A model generated the notes under the pieces. That model ran no database searches and was not told the DNA's origin. It saw only the letters and a list, made by a program, of their open reading frames with translations. Both the position numbers and the translations under genes were made by a program. Below, one piece after another: positions 34,645 through 45,500 of a stretch of DNA of 64,000 bases. Numbering within the stretch: position 1 is the stretch's first letter; each line of letters starts with the position of its first letter. The stretch covers positions 1,440,501 through 1,504,500 of the forward strand of contig CATNEN010000034.1 in NCBI GenBank assembly GCA_950097015.1. Direction: 5' to 3'. Origin of the DNA: Macrostomum hystrix. Lineage: Eukaryota; Platyhelminthes; Macrostomidae.

Positions 34645-36176
34645 CTACTCGAAAACGAACTGCACCACGTTGGAATCCTCATCAGCGATGATCCTCATCT
34701 TCTTTGTTGACGCCAACGTAGTCGGCTCGCTTGTTAACAGCACTTCAGACTGCACCGCACTCCGAATGCCGACCGATGAAGTCTCAGAGCCAGTTCCGTC
34801 AAGAGCAATAGTCAATTGTTCACTCATACCCGCCATTATAGTGCCTCTTCGTTTTCCACGTCGAATATACCGTTCGACGGATGTACTCGACTGAAATTTT
34901 CACATAAACGTAAGAATAATTCTATCAGATGCAATGTGCAAGCTTTGCTAAGTTGTGTAAACACAGTGTAACGGTTTTCAGCTTACCTTGTGCCCCGTCA
35001 CTTTAGCGATGGTTTCTACGGCGTATCCAGCCTCGTGAAGTTCTGTAACAACGGTCGCTCTTACACAGTGACCTGTGTACGGCTTCGAAAGATTTGCCTT
35101 TTCAGATATCGTCTCCATCAGCGGCCCTAAGGTGTTGATACCAACAGCTTGCTTGGTGTACCAGATTCCGTTTGGTCCAACCTGTTGCTTCGGCCGAAGA
35201 AAGAAATCGGTGCCGTTCCAGTCGGGAACTGCAGCAATTTTCGATAGATACAGTTTGAAGGCCTCAACAGGGCAGCATTTTGATCCTGGCTTAGCAACCA
35301 TAGGAGCCTCCTTGTTGTCATCACAGTCGCGAATATCCACCGATCCCTTCACATTCTTAGAAGTGCTGCTTTGTAGCTTGATCGCCGTCATGCCGTTCGC
35401 AAGGACCGTCTCGCTGAACGAATTCGCAGTCAGGCCACGCAACCATTCACGGCCACGATTGCCATAGTAGAAGATCATATTGAAATACTGCAGACGGGCT
35501 GGTGTGCTTCGGTCAAAATAGCTGGCCAAGTTCATCAGATCATCGGATTCAATCGCATCGTAGTGCCGAATTCGTCCTCCCGATTTTAGGTACGCATTAC
35601 ACACATGCTTTACCATCAAGTTCGCAGCGTGAAAGGCTGGCTCGGCAATAATATTTAGTCCGCGCAGCTTCATAAAGTAGCGATACAACCCGACAATGGT
35701 GTCAGGAGAATAAAATCCTCCATTGGGTTTACGCTGCGAAGCATAGAAGTATCGAATCCAGCGTGCGAGTTCTTCAACAGAGACGTTCTTGAAGTCAAGA
35801 TGCAAATTGCAGCTCTCAAGCCAGTCGGTAAGACGCTTGATAATGGCCTTCTCCTTGGAAACGCTTGTTCGGCACTCATTGTCTCGTTCCAATTGGTTCG
35901 CGAGATGATCCGTCGAGATGGTTCGTCGAGCGTAGCCAGCGATTCGGGATCCGCAGATATCAGCTTGGCCAGCTCATCATCGAAGTTGACATCTGCTACC
36001 AAAGCTGTCAGTTCGTCGACAACTCTCTCTAGCTTGCTAGATGTGCCAGCTACGAGTAGAACCATCTCCTTTTTACTAACTCCACACACAGACACGTAGC
36101 GCAGGTCTATCAATGGACCAACCAAATTTTTGTCACTCCGAGTGGCCGTGGTTGATTTCAATTTTCTAAATAACAA
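34645..36176 (-). pseudogene. YR copy 4: Crypton-like recombinase with an intron before the catalytic Tyr
   Basis: The catalytic exon ends GHK at 34987 with donor GTAAGC. The acceptor TTTCAG gives an exon starting at 34890 that reads SSTSVERYIRRGKR and ends KKMRIIADEDSNVVQFVFE at 34645. The 96-bp intron is in phase 0 and separates the second His from the Tyr. Box-I Arg (NRGREWLRGL) and HxxR (YTGHCVRAT) are intact. Damage: the N-terminal frame (35670-36176) and core frame (34981-35892) differ by a frameshift near 35880. A few residues are also missing at SPDTIV/GLYRYF. The short beta-like C-terminal tail is shared with YR copies 6 and 7. Confidence 0.82.
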
Positions 36177-36292
36177 ACACTCTTATCACTACGTAACTAA
36201 CACCAGCCATTCTTCTTCTTCTTCTTCATTCTGCTTGCAGGATTGCTTTTGTCTGTGGTAAAAATCCTCGTGAATTCTGTTGAAACAGTTTT

Positions 36293-36362
36293 TGTCTATG
36301 CTAAATGTATTTTTCATGTGGGGGCTCGGCCCCCAGCCCCCGCAAGGGGACTGCGTCCCCTT
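36293..36362. repeat. Degenerate octamer and two GC-rich palindromes upstream of YR copy 4
   Basis: GTCTATGCTAAAT, then TGGGGGCTCGGCCCCCA (36319-36335) and AAGGGGACTGCGTCCCCTT (36344-36362). Collinear with the block upstream of YR copy 5, so it marks the 5' end of this YR element type. Confidence 0.75.
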
Positions 36363-36723
36363 AACCCCGCTTCCCGCTGCACCTCCCTTCCACTCTAATT
36401 GATCCAACAAGAATAATATTCCAGTACGAAAACTCTTTTCTTATAAAATCCGATTTCGTCGTTAATGGACGTTTAATGGGCGCATTCTAAGGCACGAATC
36501 TATCGTCTATGGTTGGAAATGCGAAGTCTTGAACCAGTGTGCCATATAATGGTCCCGAAAACGGGGGCCCATTAAGCCGTATAATGGGCGCCAAATAATG
36601 GGCCGCAAATTATTTATTGACGCGAAACGTTTCAAACATGTTTAAACAAGTAGAATAAGCGACAACTAAGTAGTTAATAGTCAGTGGCAGTAACGGTCAA
36701 TACCCAGCGTGAGGTAAACATCG

Positions 36724-37167
36724 TTAGTCGAATTTGATCTCGATCCTGCCACCCTCGATGACAAGAGACTTGACCCCGTGGCCAGCAGTGGACTTACCGG
36801 AGTTTCGGCCAGGCTCCGCTACAGCAGGTTGCCCGCTTGATGGACCACTGACGTTCGTCGGACGACTGGAGTCCTGCAAAGCGTCGGAAGCAATCCTCGC
36901 AACCTTGGCCGATGGGCCTATGTAGCGTTCAAGCGCAGCGGAACTGTGACCAGTAACCTTGGCAATCTCAGGCCTCGACATCCCAACATCACGCAATGTT
37001 GTGGCACATGTCTTCCGCAGGGACTGATTGCTGTAGCAACCAGTGGTCGGCTCAGGTAGACCGTCCATCAGCGTCCGCACTACAGAGTCGAGAGTGTGTC
37101 GCCCGAGAACCTGGTTCTGGAACCACTTCCCAGCACTAACAGCAGCTTCACTGCGAAACCAGGACAA
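36724..37167 (-). pseudogene. YR copy 6: C-terminal catalytic fragment
   Basis: 148 codons: NQVLGRHTLDSVVRTLMDG, SNQSLRKTCATTL (box-II Arg; the HxxR His is Gln), AKVTGHSSAALERYIG (His and Tyr present), then a Ser-rich linker and the tail VKSLVIEGGRIEIKFD. The N-terminal half and box I are absent. More diverged from the other copies (SLRKTCATTL rather than IRATVVTEL), so a second YR lineage. Confidence 0.75.
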
Positions 37168-37326
37168 AAATAGGGCTATGGTGGAGTTCCGTTCGTTATA
37201 TTATTTTGCAATTTGAAATGACTGCGGACAGGTTAAACAAGTTTTACGACCAACGCAGCAACATTTAAACAACACGAGGACACTCAGAAAAGTTCATCAG
37301 AGGTTCATCAGTTCCTTATCTGTTCA

Positions 37327-38205
37327 TCAAGTTGGATAATAGTGGGACACCCAATACATGAAGTTGCCGAATGCATTGACTGGGTATAGACGGCGCCACA
37401 TGTACTCCTGCAGATGTGACTCAAATAGTGCATCCGATGTGCCATGCATCTGTCGCAGCCTGGCCTTGGCATGTGCCCAGGTGCCCTCCATGGTGTTGGT
37501 GTGAACACTTGGGTCTTGCGGATTTACGAAGTTAAGCCGATGGTTCACAGAGGCATGTCCATAGCCACGTGCTGCAAGGCCGTTGTAGGCAAGCCACCCA
37601 TCCGTGATGACTCGTGTGCCCGGCAGGATGTACTGTTGCAAAATGGGCAGCATAGTTTCTGCGCGACGATCTGGTACAATAACCATCATACATTTGTTGC
37701 TCTGGCGTTCAACCATCCCGAGCACCCAGTGGCCCTCGCGGTATAAACACAAATCGACGATGTTGGAGTCGCCATGTGCCCGAATCTTCAAACTCTTGGA
37801 CCCGCGGCCAACATACTCCGACGTGACACAGTTGGCTTGTGCAGAAACCGACACCGATACATTGGAGCTGCCTGACGCCGTTGCGACCTCGGATTGCCCT
37901 TCGATACCAGGGCTCAGAGCTGTTGTCAAGTGGCCACTCATCTTTGTGATTTCGGAGTCTCGCTTTCTACCGCGGTGGATGTAGCGCTGCACTGACGCGA
38001 CATTCTTGTGGCCGGTGACCTTTGCGATACTCTCCAGGTTGAAGCCACCTTCGTGAAGCTCCATCACCACAGTTGCACGAATACTGTGAGGCGTGTAAAC
38101 CTTTGACAATCCGGCGTTAGTTGAGATAGTCTTTAACATTAGTCCAAGCGTGTTGACACCCAGAGGAGTCTTGTAGTACCAAACGCCGTCCGCAGCACCG
38201 GCCAT
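37327..38205 (-). CDS. YR copy 7 fused in frame to an IS1595/Merlin-type DDE transposase domain
   Basis: One 292-codon frame. Residues 1-80 are the YR catalytic end (LSKVYTPHSIRATVVMEL, KVTGHKNVASVQRYIHRGR; HxxR, His and Tyr intact). Residues 80-155 are a Ser/Thr linker ending KSLKIRAHGDSNIVDL, the normal YR C-terminal tail. From about 160 it reads HWVLGMVERQSNKCMMVIVP, PGTRVITDGWLAYNGL (second Asp), VNHRLNFVNP and HTNTMEGTWAHAKARL (Glu), an ISXO2/IS1595 (Merlin) domain. The first catalytic Asp block expected before WVLGMVER is absent. Upstream, to about 38400, decayed YR sequence has stops. Best read as a Merlin insertion or deletion joining two elements; a functional fusion is possible but unproven. 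Confidence 0.7.
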   Translation of the reverse strand: MAGAADGVWYYKTPLGVNTLGLMLKTISTNAGLSKVYTPHSIRATVVMELHEGGFNLESIAKVTGHKNVASVQRYIHRGRKRDSEITKMSGHLTTALSPGIEGQSEVATASGSSNVSVSVSAQANCVTSEYVGRGSKSLKIRAHGDSNIVDLCLYREGHWVLGMVERQSNKCMMVIVPDRRAETMLPILQQYILPGTRVITDGWLAYNGLAARGYGHASVNHRLNFVNPQDPSVHTNTMEGTWAHAKARLRQMHGTSDALFESHLQEYMWRRLYPVNAFGNFMYWVSHYYPT

Positions 38206-38410
38206 CTTTGGTCGTAGGAAGAAATCTTTGTAGAAGATTGCAGTTGCTAGTTGCTAGAACCGGGCAGTTGCTAGCGCCAGGCTTGGAAACCATTTCGGCT
38301 TCCTTGTTGTCATCGCACTTCTACAGATCGGTGGAGCCCTGGACGTTCTTACTGGCACCTTGTTGGAAGCAAATGGAGATACGACCATTGGCCAGCTCTC
38401 TCTCTCTAAA

Positions 38411-39020
38411 AACTTTATGAAACCGAACTATTTGTAATTTTTTCACTTGCAACTTCTCAATTCTCAAATTTTCGCTCAAATGAGCTGCGTCAAGTGGGCT
38501 GCAAAATGTCTATCTGGCGAATTTTGTGTTACCGGAGCATCGCCTTCATATCCCTGTCCCTGAGCTTTTAGGGTAATCAATTGCTTATCCAACGCCCTAC
38601 TTTTGGTGGCTTTGCGTACTTGAAATTAAAAACGATCATGCAAAATATTCCTCATTTGCGGCAGTGACAAAAGTGGACTTCCATATATTTCATTAACCAG
38701 GTACTCAAAATGCACCATCCCAAGTGTATGCAATGAGGAAAACGATCGCGGCGTCATGTAACTTCATAACGCCTCATAATTGACGCAATATGCGCCAATG
38801 CTGCATCCCAGCGTCGTTAGTTAAGTTGCGTCCCACGAGAAAATCTGCCATCAACTTGGTGGTGTACAGCAGACCGTTGAGATGTCGACTTCCTGATTCT
38901 CGTGGAATCGGCCGTGCAGTGCCTGTTGTACCTGGACAGTGCAACTTGTAATCCAAAAGCGAAAATGCCAACCTTCTTGTAACTCAATGAATCGAACGCC
39001 TTTAAAAAGACATCATTCAA
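38411..39020 (-). other. Decayed coding-like sequence, unidentified
   Basis: Overlapping short minus-strand frames (LLDYKLHCPGTTGTARPIPR; LNGLLYTTKLMADFLVGRN) look like a frameshifted protein remnant, probably transposon-derived, but no family is recognised. Confidence 0.3.
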
Positions 39021-40226
39021 TCTTAAATTTGCTTACGACTAACTGGCTGAAAAATTCGACCGCAAATCAGGCCGTTTAACTTATTATAAACTTTATTTAT
39101 CATTCTATCCAGAAATTAAAGCGCAATAGTTGCGCACGACATTCAGACAGTAAGGCTGCATTAATTGCACAGATGAGCGACAATAGTTTAAAATAAACCA
39201 ATTGCAGAGCGCCAGAAAGCAAACAGACATTGAAAATCGAACAGTGGGTGCTGAGACAATTCGAAAGTCCACTTAGCACACTAATGGCATTTCGCTGTTA
39301 AGCTATGAGCAAATTAAAACAGAGTTTACTGCTAGTAGAGAGTCAAGAAAAGGAGGATGAATGAAGGCAACGAACAGAGCTGTCTTAGACTAGACATTTT
39401 AGTCATTACTCGCAGTAATGGCTAATATGCCTCTAATCAAACAGGCCATGTTTTACTCGAAGGGTCGCAGTATCCACAGATGCAGTTTTATGGCATCCGT
39501 TTTTAATATAAAAATAAAAATAAGAGAGTCATGACTAGACAGTAGGGGGAAAAAGTTTGGTTGATCACAATCGCGTGTGTACTAACGTTAAAAATATATA
39601 TAAAGGTATTCGACAGAAAGGAAATGCTAATAGTAGAATCTATAGTACATTTTCCGAATAATAATAAAGTTAAGAACATATTAAAAAGCAATAACTAAAA
39701 TAAATTTAACGTAGCGAAATTCGCAGCTGTCTCAATGGCCAGCTAAACTTGATGCTCTAAGAACAGTATGCATAAAAACGCGATGTCCGACGTCCAACAA
39801 GGGTTAGTAGACTAAAAAATTTTACGCACACACAGTTACTATAAGTCTACTAGCTCAAAGGTTTGGTAAGAAAACTAAAATAACATTAGCGAAACGACAA
39901 GCGTATACTACTGCCGAAAGTGTTTGTTTCGAATAAAAGAGCGAAAAATTTCCGGGCAGAAAAACTTAATGACATACTACGGCTATTCGAAAACAGAAGT
40001 GACGAATGCTATGACCCTTTTTGAATCGGTGATAACAGAAATTACGAATCGGCATCACAATCGAAAGAGTAAAACAACAATCTTAGTTGCACAGTTCTGT
40101 AGTAATCAATGCGTTGACGAAGTGTGCAAAATAATTTCCAGCCTCAATTTAAATTTTCGAGTTCTCCAAAACATTTTAGGCTCTATTTTTGTTTGGAGAT
40201 TACAAACAGAAACTAAGGTCGAGCCC
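39021..40226. other. AT-rich 3' flank of the Egalitarian-like gene
   Basis: No gene recognised on either strand. On the minus strand an AATAAA (plus-strand TTTATT, 39092-39097) could end the neighbouring gene's transcript. Confidence 0.4.
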
Positions 40227-41844
40227 TCACGGATCGTGATAAATGTTAGTTAACATGATGTCTCCCGTGCTCAACGTCTGACAGGCGACGGACACGCCGA
40301 CGATCGCCGGGCGAGCTAGCCGACAAGCTGGACATTGTCCAGTGACTGCGCCCGGAGTTGATGCCGAAGCTAGAGGCGATCTGGCAGTCATCAGGCTGTC
40401 TAGCAGGCGGCTGAGCTCCGCCTCCGCTTGGGCGTCAGCTGCCGAACTGTTGACTATTGGAGCTATCGCCGATGCTGGCGACGGAGATGGTGACAATGGC
40501 GATATGGCCGAAGCGGCGACGGCGGCGGCAGCAGCAGCGGCGGCGGACATCCGGTCGACTAGTGGACGGTCGCATTCTTTCCAGACTTTAGTGGCGCGCC
40601 ATTTTGCGCGACTCTCGCGCGGTGCTAGTATGGCGTTGAAGTAGACCGGCTCGTCCACCTGGGTTGCAAATTAGCCCCATTTTATGCAACATAAATTTAG
40701 CGGATACGGGCCTGAGTAGTCTAATGGAAAATACGCTGGATTGGTGCAAGACGTTCTTCTTTTAGGAAACGCCCTCAGTATAAAGACTGATAATAGTAAT
40801 AGTAAGTCTGTTTAAAATGCTTTTATGTAAGATTAAATTCTGTTAGGTAACTTTCTAGATTTGACACAGAATGAAAAACCACGTAAACTAACGACTAATA
40901 TCAACCTTCGACTATTTTTTCCGTGCTGACAGAACCAGTTCTTAAGCAATACACTTTTGATAGACGCACCCTAAAATGACGCTGCAGATCCTCAACGTGC
41001 TTGAAGATGGACCGGTCGAAGAACACATGCTCGTGCTGGCCGAGATCGATGATGCCCCACAGTCGGGAGCAGTGAAACACTCGACCGGCTCGGTTGCTAA
41101 TAGTGCGCGGTGGCTCACTGTTGTGAACACCGCCGCCATTGATGGATGAAGTGACAGCGACGCTGGCGATGGTGGAGGCAGCAGAAGTAGCAGCAGCGGC
41201 AGCGGCTGCAGCTGCTGCTGCTGCTGCGGCAGACTCGCTGATGACAATGCTGAGCCGTTGGCCGCGACGAACCGCAACCTCAGCCGTCGCCGATTCGTAC
41301 TCTGCCGAGTCTGAGAAGTCGAAGAACAGCGGACGCTTGGCCAGGAATTCTTCCAGCTCCATCTGGGTCCAGCCAATCAGGTTGCGAGCCTGCTCGGCTC
41401 CATCGCCGGGTCTGCTCGGAGACAAGCGATGGACAAATATGTACACTGTACAATATTGAGCGTAGTTGTTAAAAAAAATAGACAAAGGAGACTCACCTGG
41501 AAAGAACTGAGAATAATTTAGACAATAACATTCGGCCACCCTTTCTAAGCAGCACTTTTCGAACAAACATTACCGCCTTGTACTCGCCCGCAGACATGTG
41601 CACCTGTTGCTGCTGCTGAAAGCCATTCAAAGGTGTTGACGGCAGCGAACGCCCGCTAGAATCTGTTGAGATTAAATGATGGTGCTGCTGTTGGTGCTGC
41701 TGTTGCTGACTTAGAGCGAGAGTTCCAGGTCGTCTGACCGCACTCTGTCGAGCCCCACCGCCGCTGTTTCTAAGCGACACTAGTTCACCTTGCACTTCAA
41801 AGGCGTGTCGGTGTTTGGCTAAAAAAGCTGCTAGTTCTGCGCCG

Positions 41845-41883
<39 letters not shown>

Positions 41884-42577
41884 AGAATAGCGCGAACATC
41901 AGGCGGCGCCTGACCCAGATGGCCGCTAAGACTGCGCACTGGAACCCAGCGGTCTCGCTTTGCAGCAAGCCGCGACTGGAATATAGTAGAGAAGCGGGGA
42001 CCCGGAAATGTTGGAATTGAACCAAAGGATTTTTTGTATCATACCGATGGTACTCCTTCGAGGTCAGACTTTCTGCGTGGCATCTAGAGTAACAACATTG
42101 TCAGCTAGCTTATTTTCTACGTACCTGCAAAAAGCGCACAGCTCCGAGATCCCGCTCCAACTCTGCTGCGGCTGCTTCGGCCGATGATACCGTCGAAGGC
42201 GTGCCAGCAGAAGAAACTGCGGTGACAGAAGCGGCAGCTGCAGCGGCAGCAGCAACTGACGAGGCGGGTCCAACAGCGGCGCGAACCCGGTCGCCAACGA
42301 CGGTGAACAGCGACGGGTAGCGGCGCAGGAAGGCACGAAGGCCGGCTGGACCGCCGACGGCGTTGCGCATGTCAGCGTCGAAGTGCCGACTATGAAAGTG
42401 CGCGGCCAGGCTGGACAGTCGAATGCCGGGCAAAAACTCCGAGCTGTCCGAAGAGCCCGCAGAATCGACATTGCCAATTTGAGCTGCTGCAGCTGAGTCG
42501 CTGCTGTAGTCCGCGTCGGCGCAATTGAGCAGAATTTCCAGGAAATAGAGCATTGCCTTGTGAGCTGGATCTGACAT
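40227..42577 (-). CDS. egl: Egalitarian-like protein, five exons, exonuclease domain not seen
   Basis: Exons on the minus strand: 42125-42577 (ATG at 42577), a probable 24-nt micro-exon near 42052-42075, 41497-41975, 40970-41411, and 40658 down to the stop at 40227; phases match. Repeated winged-helix-like modules are visible: LAAHFHSRHFDADMRNAVGG..LRAFLRRYPSLFTVVGD, VRSLSGHLGQAPPDVRAILGG..AAFLAKHRHAFEV, and NLIGWTQMELEEFLAKRPLFF. They are followed by GIIDLGQHEHVFFDRSIFKH, FRVDEPVYFNAILAPRESRA and KWRATKVW, a conserved block of Egalitarian. In flies Egalitarian links localised mRNAs to BicD/dynein. Long Ala, Gly and Gln tracts interrupt the modules. The expected 3'-5' exonuclease domain does not follow; the frame ends after ARPAIVGVSVACQTL. 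Confidence 0.68.
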
Positions 42578-45500
42578 TATGAACTAACTTTTTGCTAACT
42601 ATTTTTTGTGTCTATATCCTATGCGTTTAGAAATTGCCACGTTGAACACTATGGCAAAAAATAACTGACTTAATTTTGTCTTCCTTCTTTCAAGGTCGAA
42701 AATTCGTCCGGAAGGAAAGAAAATTAGTATTAAAAATCAAAGAAAAAGAAGAAAGAAATCGGAAACAAAATGAAGAAACTGCAAAAAGACGCCTCGTCTT
42801 TCTAACTTGACCTGAAGCGCTGAAAGAAATAGCGCCCCAGAAAATTGTGTTGAAACAAAAAGTCGAAATATGAACAAGATGACCAGCGAGGGCTCAGCTT
42901 GCCTGAAATGTCAATATAGAATTGTTTTTGATTTGACGATTATTTTATAGACAATAAAAATGAATAAAGTGTCTCATGATTGACTTAAGTTTTTTCATAT
43001 TTTTGTCTGATTAGAAATTATTTAGTAATAAAATGTATTTATAGAAGTATATCAGAAAAATACCTAAACAGGTCATGTCATTTCTTTTTTGGAAATACTA
43101 TACAAGCTTGAGATATTTGCCTACTAAAAAAGAATTCAGTAGCTAAATTATGAAGGAAAATCAGCACATGTTGTTTCAATATAAATGTAATATATGAAAT
43201 ATAAATGTGACTATGAGAATTGTGTATATGCCTTTCAATGTATATATTAAATAGAGTTAAATGGGTATCATAAAAAATACTTCTTTCAGTTTGCAATGAC
43301 CAAAAATGGCTTCTTACTGAAACAAAAATTATTTTAAATGGATATGGATATTTATATGAATCTTAATACTGCAAGCTATATTTTAAAAAAGAATTGGCAA
43401 CTCTATAGTGATTTCGAAATTTTATCAATTATCCTCTGCTTGAAATATAATTGATTAGGCTAATTTTTGCTGCAACCAATAAAAAGAGTTATATAAACCC
43501 TTTGTAGAAATATACTGGGCTGGGTTTAGCTAAAATGAAGAAATGCTAACTAAAACTTGCTAATAATATATTGTTTCCTACTGAACTTAGGCAGTACAAG
43601 CAACACCTAATCAAAATATTTCTGATGTGTCATATCACAAACATAATATTTAGAATCTCTTAGAAATGTCTTGAGTTTTTCTAGTTTTGCAATTAAACAA
43701 ATTGTGTAATATAATATTTAATAGAAGCTACCAATAATCATTATTACTTACTAGTGACGTAATAAAAACTGCCCACAGATATCCTAAGCATTAAAAACAG
43801 GAAAAAAGTCCCAGATAGTGGGTGCTTTGTGTGTTTTGCATTGAGGCACTCGAGTAAAAATTTCTGACTAAGAATAAGTAGTTAGTAGAGATAAAAAAGT
43901 TTGCAAGCTTCAATCTCTGTGCAACTACCATCAAATATTTGTTCGTGGGCCAAGCGAGCGGCAAAGAAATTTTTGTTTTCTAATTGTAATCTGTATAGAG
44001 AAAAAGCAACAATGTTATTAAATGACGAAATATCGTGACTCATTCCTTCTAATTAACTGACTTTAAAATTAGCAAAATGTTTTTTCGATTTTAAATTTGT
44101 TTCTAATACATTAGCGCTCTCAATGTTACGACAAAAGCGTAATATATTGATTCATACGTTGCAGTAGACTTGCAGTTAAGAAATCATTGTAGTCTTTGTA
44201 ACCAAATTATAGAATAGGACGTTTTTCTGATTGAGGCCAGTTTTTAGCTTGATTATTTCACTATCCAACTATATTCGCTTCTTGAATTTCCAGAGCTTAC
44301 GCTTTTTTCGATAGAGTGCTCTAGGGCTCTCTCTTCAATATTCTCCACTGTAATGTTACACTCTCACTATTACCCTTTAGTTACCAAAAGTTACTATTTA
44401 TTACTAGTAGTGCTGCCACTAAGCAGAAGGAACTGCTATCAAAGGAATGTTCCGAAGATATTCCTTATTTGCACCTTTATTCTCTAGGGTAGCGTTTCTC
44501 TCTCTCTCTCTCTCTTATACGTGTATACGTGGCCTGAGAGGTCTTTTAGCACCGGTTATGCACTTAATCCGTCAGGCGTACCTGTGGATTAGAGGGTCAC
44601 AGCAATAGGCCTTTGAATCACCTATGGATAAACTCCGAAATTCGGGTATTACTTTCGTTGTCCTCTAAGTATTCTGAACACTCCTGTTCATGCAAATATT
44701 TCCTTTCTCTGAATATTCTGCTTCAGGTATAGTTTCAAAAAAATTAAATTTCAAAAGATTTCGGATGTTTGCTTATTTGTGAGGAAGTTTGTCCCGAAGA
44801 CACACGATGAATTTCTCTCACCAAAGTTCTTGCTTATAAAATGTTTTATTTGCAATTGTTTAAACAAAATTTTATTACAAAATATATTTTTTGGTTCGCG
44901 CCTATTTTAACAAACATTTGAGAAAAAAAATTTTACTGTTCGACAATTTAAACAAATCGGAAAATATATTTTTACTTGTTACGCTTTAAACAAATTATTC
45001 TTCTCGCGTAAATTTAGCTTGCACAACTTTATGTTTTAGAGGCCTATTATTACAAGAGCTAAAATTGCATCGATTAAATGTCACACTTAAATTCTATGTG
45101 GCAGCTTCGAGTCTATACGGCGTGCTAATTGTAGAATTTCAGGTGGAAGATTTGTATTAATGCCGATTTACAATGGTCCATGTGATTCTCCCGTGATCGT
45201 AAATTAAGAGCCTTTTTGAGACGCGCAATTACTAGAGAGAATCTGTAAAGCCATGTAAAGCTTTAAATAAAATGCGTTAAATAATGACTGTTAAAGTTTT
45301 TAGTGAAACTGCTACATTAAAATCGGAAAATTGTGCATCGATCAGAGCCATTAAGTTACTAATACAACTGCTATAGTGCTATATTTATTTGCGTGCGATA
45401 TTTACGATCTCCACATGTCTCCAGTGTCTATAGAAGTCTCCATAAAGTAGTCCCTGGATTTTAGTAAGACTTTTGGTTTATTAATATCAGATTTTATTTT

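Noticed and set aside
40711-40760. tRNA-like start (GAGTAGTCTAATGGA)
   Set aside because: No B box or matching acceptor stem follows.
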